A stretch of 37,711 nucleotides of DNA from Mongoliibacter sp. (GTDB lineage: Bacteria; Bacteroidota; Bacteroidia; Cytophagales; Cyclobacteriaceae): positions 1 to 37,711 of the forward strand of contig NZ_REBN01000124.1 in assembly GCF_007692705.1 (NCBI RefSeq), written 5' to 3'. The notes under the pieces were generated by a model. It was not told the origin of the DNA. It saw only the letters and a list, made by a program, of their open reading frames with translations, and searched no databases. A program made the position numbers and the translations under genes. The first letter of the stretch is position 1, and each line of letters starts with the position of its first letter. This document shows, piece after piece, positions 32,570 through 37,711 of the stretch.

Positions 32570-33175
32570 ATGAAAAAACTCATTTTTGTATTACTCTTTT
32601 CTGGTTGCTTGTTTCATGATAAACTATTGGCTCAAACCCAGTGGGAGATCAAAGCTTTTGCAGGGGCATCTGATGCCGCATTTTTAGGTAGCTATTTGGT
32701 TGGAGGTCCCAATGTTAATGTAGATAGGTTTCAGGAATTTGGGGTTCGCTTATCATGGAAAGGAGATAGTAAATGGGGGATGGAAACTGGACTGTCTTAT
32801 GCAAAAGCTATTTTATCATTAAGCAGTATGTGGATTCCAACCGGTAATCCTCCACCAAGACCTTCTAGTTCCGTTATTGTAATAAAGGAACCCTTTGACT
32901 ATATCAGTCTTCCTGCAATAGTCACTTTTGAAGTAACTTCTTTTCTTACTATACAAGCTGGGCCATTGGTGGGTGTTCAATTGTCAGAATATAGTGATTG
33001 GTTAAGACAATCTGGAGTTGGTTATTTAATTGGGTTAAATTTACACCATTACATTGATCGATGGGGGATCTTTCTTCAGCCCAATTTCAAACAACATTCA
33101 GTAATTGGAATCCATCAAAGTAGTATGCGGTTGACTGAATTTGGGTTACAATTTGGAGTTGGATACAAGCTTTGA
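32570..33175 (+). CDS. Small outer-membrane beta-barrel protein
   Basis: The 201-residue protein has a signal peptide (about 1-21, ending LLAQTQ) and alternating aromatic/glycine strands characteristic of an eight-stranded outer-membrane barrel (PorT/OMP_b-brl family): EIKAFAGASDAAFLGSYLV, EFGVRLSWKGDSKWGMETGL, YISLPAIVTFEVTSFLTIQA and the terminal EFGLQFGVGYKL. It follows the two lipoproteins after 105 bases and is only 2 bases upstream of a small lipoprotein gene. The role is unknown; co-location suggests a joint envelope function. Confidence 0.85.
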   Translation: MKKLIFVLLFSGCLFHDKLLAQTQWEIKAFAGASDAAFLGSYLVGGPNVNVDRFQEFGVRLSWKGDSKWGMETGLSYAKAILSLSSMWIPTGNPPPRPSSSVIVIKEPFDYISLPAIVTFEVTSFLTIQAGPLVGVQLSEYSDWLRQSGVGYLIGLNLHHYIDRWGIFLQPNFKQHSVIGIHQSSMRLTEFGLQFGVGYKL

Positions 33176-33177
33176 TC

Positions 33178-33540
33178 ATGAAAAATTACTTCACATTTCT
33201 TATTTTAGGGATCTGTTTATTGGGATGCGAAAAGCATTGGGATGATGCCATTCCTGAGGGAGCCACCCTAGGCATACCACGATTATTCGCTGAGCTCAAT
33301 GAAGAAGGGAAGATAATACTAAAATGGAACTTCGATAGAATATGCTTCGGGTGGTCATGTGATCCTATTGTAGAGGGAACTCGTTATGAAATTTTTGGAA
33401 AGTATCCTGGCGAAAATGATTTCTACGTACATTTCCAGAACAATCCTTTAAGCTGGGTAGAGCAGGGAAGAGGTGTGGCGGTCAGTGGTGTAAACAATGA
33501 AAGCATCCAAAAGTTAGTCAAAGTACCATTGCCCGATTGA
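33178..33540 (+). CDS. Small lipoprotein, unknown function
   Basis: The 120-residue protein starts at the ATG at 33178, two bases after the barrel gene stop; an in-frame TTG at 33172 overlaps that stop and is less likely. The signal is KNYFTFLILGICLLGCEK with lipobox Cys17. The body has a fibronectin-III-like look (GKIILKWNF, then TRYEIFGKYPGENDFYVHF), but at about 100 residues there is room for one domain only. Its stop is 4 bases from the end of the convergent molybdenum hydroxylase gene. No family recognised with confidence. Confidence 0.78.
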   Translation: MKNYFTFLILGICLLGCEKHWDDAIPEGATLGIPRLFAELNEEGKIILKWNFDRICFGWSCDPIVEGTRYEIFGKYPGENDFYVHFQNNPLSWVEQGRGVAVSGVNNESIQKLVKVPLPD

Positions 33541-33544
33541 ATTA

Positions 33545-35767
33545 TCAGCTCCATTCCACCTTTTCTTCCTTCAACGGTAAATCTCTGATTCTACTTCTTG
33601 TACCATCAAAAACAGCATTGGCAATGGCAGCTGCAACAGGGCCTTGGGCGGCTTCACCTGCTCCTAAAGGTTTTTCTTCTGGACGATTGATGATATGGAC
33701 TGCCACTTCAGGAGTTTTCTTAGTTCGCAATATTGGATATGAATTCCAGTCTTTGCTTAAAACCCCGTTTTTATCATATTTGACTTCTTCCAAAAGTGTC
33801 CAACTTGCTGACTGAATCATTCCCCCTTCAGTTTGGTTGATCAAGCCATCCGGGTTGATACATTGTCCGGCGTCGATGACTCCAGTAAGCTTTTGCAGGT
33901 GAAAAGACTTGTTTTCTTTATCTACCTCCACCTCAGCCAAGACAGCAAAATAGGCTGCTGAATTTTTGTATTTGGCAAAGGCAACCCCATATCCAGTGTT
34001 GCTTTTTTGTATTCTATTATGGTAATCGGTCTCTTTGATAAGTTTTTCCAAAACAGCTATTGCTCTTGGATCATCCAGGTTGTTTTTTCTGAACTCAATA
34101 GGATCCACCTCGGCCAATATGGCCAACTCATCCATAAATGATTCCAATGCGAAAATATTTCCATAGGCTCCCAGCCCTCTTAAAGCTGATGTGCGTAAAG
34201 GCCCGTCATAATTGCTTAATCGAAGCCTTTTGGAAGATATATTATATAAAGGAGTGGCGTTGCGGTAAGCCCCACCTGAAAAATTCCCTTTTTTAAATTC
34301 AAAAGGTTTCTCCAAATGTCTGGCAGAAATATAATGCCCTGCATCTCCACGGGGACGGGTGCTGTGGGTGTCAGACCAGATTTGTGTATCCCAAGCAAGG
34401 ACCAGTCCACCTTGGTCCATGCCGGCCTCAAGCTCAATCTGCATGGCAGATCCATAAGGCTCCCACATGTGCTCATCATCACGCATCCACTGTAGCCGTA
34501 TAGGGACTTCAGGATATGCTTTTGCAATCAAGGCAGCCTCTGCTGAGACATCATCTGCTCCATTATGTCCATAGCAGCCGGAGCCCGGCATTCCGATGCA
34601 CCTGATATTTTTAGTATCCATACCAAAAAGATCGGCTAAAGTAATTTGAAGAGGGTATACGCCTTGGGTAGGAGACCATACCGTAAGTTCACTACTATTC
34701 CACTGCGCCAGTGCACAGGATGGGCCGGTAGAACCATGCATGTGATAAGGCTTATAGTAAGTTGATTTTAGCTTAATGGGAGATTGTCGTATTTTTTGAA
34801 TTATACCAGGACTATCCTCAACAAGCTCAGTTGCTTTTGAGCTTTTTTTCATATCATCAAAAAGTTGTTCGGGAAGTATTTTGATGCTTTCTATTTCCCA
34901 CTCAGTAAGTTCTTTGAGCTTTTGCCAAGCCTTCACTGCTTGATATTCCCTCTTGGCTATTACAGCCAGGAAATTTCCATCCTGAATTGTCTTCAGTACT
35001 CCAGGCATGGCATTGACAGAAGCGATATCTGTTTTGATGATTTTTGATGAATAGGATGGAGGATGGAGAACACGCGCATGTACCATATTGGCCAGCCTTA
35101 AATCGTGTACAAAATGGGCTGCACCCTGAACCATATTTTTGATATCTTCTCTGGGAATTGCTTTTCCAACTATCTGATGCTCTTTAGGGTCTTTAAATTT
35201 AGCATTTCCTGTCACCTTTGCTTCGTAAAAATTACCATCCAATAATTCCCAATAACTTGTTTTACGGTCCTGAGGTCCATAAATCACTCCGTTTTCTATT
35301 CTGAGATCTTTGGCTTCTACATCCCATTCCGAAGCCGCTTTGCCGACCAGGAATTCCCTAGCCTCAGCTGCTGCCTCCCTAATGGCTTTACCACTTCCCT
35401 CTACAGAGTTGCTTCCTGCGGTATAACCCTCATTGGCAGTCTGACCGGTATCTCCATTGATGATGTGACAAATGTCCATATTTACATCAAGTTCCTCAGC
35501 AGCGATTTGCATCAATGCAGTTCGTATTCCCTGTCCAAGTTCCTGTTTTCCGGTGAGTATGGTGACATGCCCATCAGTATCCAATCTTATCCACGAATCA
35601 ATCAAGTTCCTACCCAAATGTGGCCTTTCTGGTATGCCCTCATAAGGAGAAATAGCGTAACCTTCTTCTTTTATTCCGCAAAAAGTCAATGGAAATAAGT
35701 TGAAGCCGATTAAAAGTTGACCTGTTGTCTTTAAAAAATTACGCCTGTCCGTTTTGAAATTATCCAT
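33545..35767 (-). CDS. Molybdenum hydroxylase large subunit (xanthine dehydrogenase / isoquinoline oxidoreductase-like)
   Basis: The 740-residue protein has a twin-arginine signal (DRRNFLKTTGQ) and so acts outside the cytosol. It follows the single-chain IorB-type plan: LTGKQELGQGIRTALMQIAA near 75-95, a MoCo-binding half with ALRGLGAYGNIFALESFMDE, and the C-terminal GAGEAAQGPVAAAIANA, whose Glu is the expected active-site base. It hydroxylates an aldehyde or N-heterocycle using water. It lies 3 bases downstream of the [2Fe-2S] subunit gene. No FAD (CoxM-type) subunit gene is adjacent, so electrons probably go to a periplasmic cytochrome. Substrate unknown. Confidence 0.9.
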   Translation of the reverse strand: MDNFKTDRRNFLKTTGQLLIGFNLFPLTFCGIKEEGYAISPYEGIPERPHLGRNLIDSWIRLDTDGHVTILTGKQELGQGIRTALMQIAAEELDVNMDICHIINGDTGQTANEGYTAGSNSVEGSGKAIREAAAEAREFLVGKAASEWDVEAKDLRIENGVIYGPQDRKTSYWELLDGNFYEAKVTGNAKFKDPKEHQIVGKAIPREDIKNMVQGAAHFVHDLRLANMVHARVLHPPSYSSKIIKTDIASVNAMPGVLKTIQDGNFLAVIAKREYQAVKAWQKLKELTEWEIESIKILPEQLFDDMKKSSKATELVEDSPGIIQKIRQSPIKLKSTYYKPYHMHGSTGPSCALAQWNSSELTVWSPTQGVYPLQITLADLFGMDTKNIRCIGMPGSGCYGHNGADDVSAEAALIAKAYPEVPIRLQWMRDDEHMWEPYGSAMQIELEAGMDQGGLVLAWDTQIWSDTHSTRPRGDAGHYISARHLEKPFEFKKGNFSGGAYRNATPLYNISSKRLRLSNYDGPLRTSALRGLGAYGNIFALESFMDELAILAEVDPIEFRKNNLDDPRAIAVLEKLIKETDYHNRIQKSNTGYGVAFAKYKNSAAYFAVLAEVEVDKENKSFHLQKLTGVIDAGQCINPDGLINQTEGGMIQSASWTLLEEVKYDKNGVLSKDWNSYPILRTKKTPEVAVHIINRPEEKPLGAGEAAQGPVAAAIANAVFDGTRSRIRDLPLKEEKVEWS

Positions 35768-35770
35768 AAC

Positions 35771-36238
35771 CTAAAATTTGGAGTTATTTTCAGACGCTTT
35801 CTTTACTGCTCTGATAAATCGCGTATGCGTACCACAGCGACAAATAACCTTGTCTAATGCAGTCCTGATTTCATCTTCGGTAGGTTTGGAGTTTTTCTTC
35901 AATAATGCCAATCCAGCGATCAGCATCCCATTGAGGCAATATCCACATTGTGCAGCCTGTTCTTCAAAAAAAGTTTCCTGAAGTGGATGGAGTCTGTCAT
36001 CATTGGCTAGACCTTCGATGGTAAGGATGTCCATATGCTCAAAACTTTCACACGTCCTTACACAGGTTGGCGTGGCTTCACCATCTGCCAAAATGAAACA
36101 AGTGCCGCATTGCTGTAATCCACAGCCAAATTTCACGCCATTGAGGCCAAATTCTTCTCTAAGCACATACAAGAGGGGCTCTTCAGGGTCTACATCAACA
36201 GATTGAGCCACCCCATTCACTTTTAGATTGATTGCCAT
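35771..36238 (-). CDS. [2Fe-2S] small subunit of a molybdenum hydroxylase (IorA-like)
   Basis: The 155-residue protein has both iron-sulfur clusters intact. A plant-type ferredoxin fold carries C39, C44, C47 (CGLQQCGTC) and C59. A helical domain carries C98, C101 (QCGYCLNGM), C133 and C135 (CRCGTHTRFIRA). It relays electrons from the molybdenum cofactor in the partner encoded 3 bases downstream. No signal peptide of its own is visible, so co-export with the Tat-tagged large subunit is likely, as in the IorAB/aldehyde oxidase type. First gene of the operon; upstream TAATTTG is one base short of the -7 consensus. Confidence 0.93.
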   Translation of the reverse strand: MAINLKVNGVAQSVDVDPEEPLLYVLREEFGLNGVKFGCGLQQCGTCFILADGEATPTCVRTCESFEHMDILTIEGLANDDRLHPLQETFFEEQAAQCGYCLNGMLIAGLALLKKNSKPTEDEIRTALDKVICRCGTHTRFIRAVKKASENNSKF

Positions 36239-36347
36239 TTCCGGTCAAATTAGTCCTCTGATAAATTAGCTATTATCAGTTTGGTATCCAACAGGATGAG
36301 GATAGATGGACTTAAATCTTTACCGCTAGCTTGTAGGAGAATTTATT

Positions 36348-36923
36348 TCAGAGCAAACCAAGCGAAATCTCCATAGGGATTTCCATGGAAACTTCTCCCT
36401 CAAAAGGAGCTGGCCCCACATATTGAAGGTTCATGATAAACTGTACCCGTGGACTTCCAAAAAACAGCTGGGCAATGGAGTTGGCAACATTGTCAGGTAG
36501 AGGAAGACTTACTGGTTCGGTATTGAGTGAAGAAACTGGAGGTACTATTACTTCTACATTCTGCGCAGGATCGTCTGGGTTTGAAAAGACAATTGTACCG
36601 CTGATCATACCTTCGTTTTCAAAGGCTTTTTCATTTTCATCTGGGGTTTTTCCTTGAAAAAGCAATAGTACGGACTGAAACTGGATGTCCAGCAATTCAG
36701 AGACACCAGTTCTCACCTCTTGTGGAAATTCGTCATCAGTCAAGTCAATATCTTCCTCCTTTAGTATTAAAAATGGGGAATCTTGTGTGTATTGCCCTTC
36801 TGGTATCTGGATATCAAAAGACTCTTTGAAAGTAGTGGAATAAGAAGTGTTGAGTAACTCTTCCACCAATTCACAAGAGGTTAAAACAAGTAAAAGCGGC
36901 AGTATATAGACTAGTTTTTTCAT
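36348..36923 (-). CDS. Lipoprotein of unknown function
   Basis: The 191-residue protein is read from the ATG at 36921-36923, directly before KKLVYILPLLLVLTSCEL (lipobox Cys17); an earlier in-frame Met adds 12 basic residues and is less likely. The body is acidic and beta-rich (KESFDIQIPEGQYTQDSPFL, PVSLPLPDNVANSIAQLFFG, EGEVSMEIPMEISLGLL), possibly an immunoglobulin- or lipid-binding-like sandwich. I do not recognise the family. It stands alone between the hydroxylase operon and tRNA-Cys. Confidence 0.8.
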   Translation of the reverse strand: MKKLVYILPLLLVLTSCELVEELLNTSYSTTFKESFDIQIPEGQYTQDSPFLILKEEDIDLTDDEFPQEVRTGVSELLDIQFQSVLLLFQGKTPDENEKAFENEGMISGTIVFSNPDDPAQNVEVIVPPVSSLNTEPVSLPLPDNVANSIAQLFFGSPRVQFIMNLQYVGPAPFEGEVSMEIPMEISLGLL

Positions 36924-37206
36924 AGCGAATTTTGGTTTTTTAAACAGGAATTTACCCATATTCTTTAAGAAAATACCAAGTAACTGAGCATGTAAACAAT
37001 TCGGGTGATTAATTCAAAGGCTTGAATTATTGTATGATTTTTTTGTGGGACAATGATTTTAATTGATTGTAATCCAGTCTCTACAGATTCAATAGCGGAA
37101 AGATGTAAGAGCGCCTCACAGAGGTGTATTAATGTAGAGTTGGTGATCAGACCTTTCTGAAAAAGGCAACTTGTAAAGAGCTTTCCAAACTTTACTTGTA
37201 AAAAAT
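36924..37206. other. Intergenic region between a lipoprotein gene and tRNA-Cys
   Basis: About 280 bases with no supported gene. An 84-codon minus-strand ORF here begins inside the tRNA terminator and has no recognisable protein character. Small hairpins are present (CGCCTC/GAGGTG near 37114-37128 and GTAAAG/CTTTAC at 37173-37195), but nothing diagnostic. Confidence 0.5.
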
Positions 37207-37233
37207 AAAAGCATCCCATAAAGAGATGCTTTT
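37207..37233 (-). terminator. Terminator of tRNA-Cys
   Basis: AAAAGCATC (37207-37215) and GATGCTTTT (37225-37233) form a 9-bp stem; on the minus strand it is followed by ATTTTTT. It lies 3 bases beyond the CCA end of the tRNA. Confidence 0.88.
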
Positions 37234-37236
37234 AAG

Positions 37237-37310
37237 TGGAGGTCGAGAGCGGATTCGAACCGCTGTACAAGGTTTTGCAGACCTCTGCCTAGCCACTCGG
37301 CCACTCGACC
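37237..37310 (-). tRNA. tRNA-Cys (anticodon GCA), CCA encoded
   Basis: On the minus strand the acceptor GGTCGAG pairs with CTCGACC, followed by discriminator U and an encoded CCA. The anticodon arm is GAGGT-CTGCAAA-ACCTT with GCA in the loop centre. The T arm GCGGTTCGAATCCGC is canonical. The U73 discriminator is the main identity base for cysteine. Total 74 nt with CCA. Confidence 0.97.
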
Positions 37311-37327
37311 ATGTTGAAATCGGAATG

Positions 37328-37359
37328 CAAATGTATGGATATTCATCTTTAATGCAAAA
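37328..37359 (-). promoter_or_regulatory. Promoter of tRNA-Cys
   Basis: On the minus strand TTTTG (37355-37359), a 19-nt spacer, then TACATTTG (37328-37335), the full Bacteroidota consensus. The start site would be near 37323, about 13 nt before the mature 5' end. Confidence 0.8.
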
Positions 37360-37598
37360 GCAGAGTATAAATTTATCCCTAACTATTTATTTTCTCCTTA
37401 ATGACTTTTAAAATCCCTAATTGTTACAGTTTATACTTCAGGTCATAAGGGATAGGTACCGATTACCAAATATAGATTTATTTATAATGATTCTAAATTG
37501 ATTTTGGGTCAAAATTAGTAATTATAAGGTATTGATGACCAAATACTTATGATGGTAAAACGTTTGTTTACAATTAAGGAGCTTGTGTTACCTTCAAG
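37360..37598. other. AT-rich intergenic region between divergent promoters
   Basis: About 240 bases with no ORF. ACCAAATA occurs twice (near 37464 and 37530). It separates the tRNA-Cys promoter from the promoter reading off the right edge. Confidence 0.5.
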
Positions 37599-37629
37599 TT
37601 TGAAAAATAGAATTGGGGTAGTACATTTG
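37599..37629 (+). promoter_or_regulatory. Full-consensus promoter reading off the right edge
   Basis: TTTG (37599-37602), a 19-nt spacer and TACATTTG (37622-37629). An ATG follows at 37679, giving a leader of about 45 nt. Confidence 0.75.
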
Positions 37630-37678
37630 CAATGTTTATTCAAAAACCGTGCATTAAACTGTTTAATTAAGTATAAAT

Positions 37679-37711
37679 ATGTCGATCAATCGCTCGTTAT
37701 CAAGTGTCCCG
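37679..37711 (+). CDS. Start of an unidentified gene running off the right edge
   Basis: Eleven codons (MSINRSLSSVP) follow the consensus promoter and an AT-rich leader. The frame is open to the window end. Too short to identify; the promoter is the main support. Confidence 0.4.
   Translation, partial: MSINRSLSSVP

Noticed and set aside
36965-37219. 84-codon minus-strand ORF between tRNA-Cys and the lipoprotein gene
   Set aside because: It starts inside the tRNA terminator hairpin and shows no conserved-looking features.

Overview
This window looks like a chromosomal segment of a Bacteroidota bacterium, most likely class Cytophagia and plausibly family Cyclobacteriaceae (Algoriphagus-like). 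The taxonomic call is inference. It rests on AT-rich DNA, repeated TAnnTTTG -7 promoter elements (some with a TTG/TTTG box 18-20 nt upstream), almost no Shine-Dalgarno sequences except a very strong one before rpsU, an atpD-atpC pair apart from other ATP synthase genes, a long NusB, a short ATP synthase epsilon, leucine dehydrogenase, many lipoproteins and an outer-membrane TonB-dependent receptor. I see no insertion sequence, prophage, CRISPR array or rRNA.

Layout. 1-1.1 kb: the 3' end of a trhO-like gene overlapping a uridine-phosphorylase-like gene, closed by a terminator. 1.1-4.1 kb: a TPR histidine kinase and LuxR-type response regulator operon, followed by a small gene whose promoter carries a perfect dyad beside its -33 box. 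4.5-9 kb: a TonB-dependent receptor and an ABC-F ATPase sharing a bidirectional terminator. 9.2-12 kb: two hypothetical genes and an ABC exporter half-transporter. 12.1-17.4 kb: leucine dehydrogenase, then a housekeeping run nusB-ytxH-DUF1573-yajC-ybbR-coaE. 17.3-19.1 kb: a TPR lipoprotein/small protein pair and an NlpC/P60 lipoprotein. 19.3-23.5 kb: atpD-atpC, rpsU, a DUF6624-like lipoprotein, a Xer recombinase and a short hpf.

23.9-27.7 kb is visibly richer in GC: a PhyH-family dioxygenase and a Tat-exported TIM-barrel lipoprotein converge on an unusual hairpin built from 8-nt units, followed by a blaI-blaR1 pair with tandem operator dyads. 28.1-30 kb is rpsA, whose leader has a predicted 5'-terminal hairpin and sequence able to form an H-type pseudoknot just before the start codon. 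30.1-33.5 kb is a four-gene envelope cassette (two related lipoproteins, a small beta-barrel, a small lipoprotein). 33.5-36.2 kb encodes a two-subunit molybdenum hydroxylase. The window ends with a lipoprotein, tRNA-Cys(GCA) and the promoter plus first codons of another gene.

The most interesting signals are regulatory: the rpsA leader, the rpsU Shine-Dalgarno, the dyad next to the response regulator, the BlaI operators and the periodic hairpin at 24.9 kb. All ORF functions are assigned by reading motifs, with no database search.
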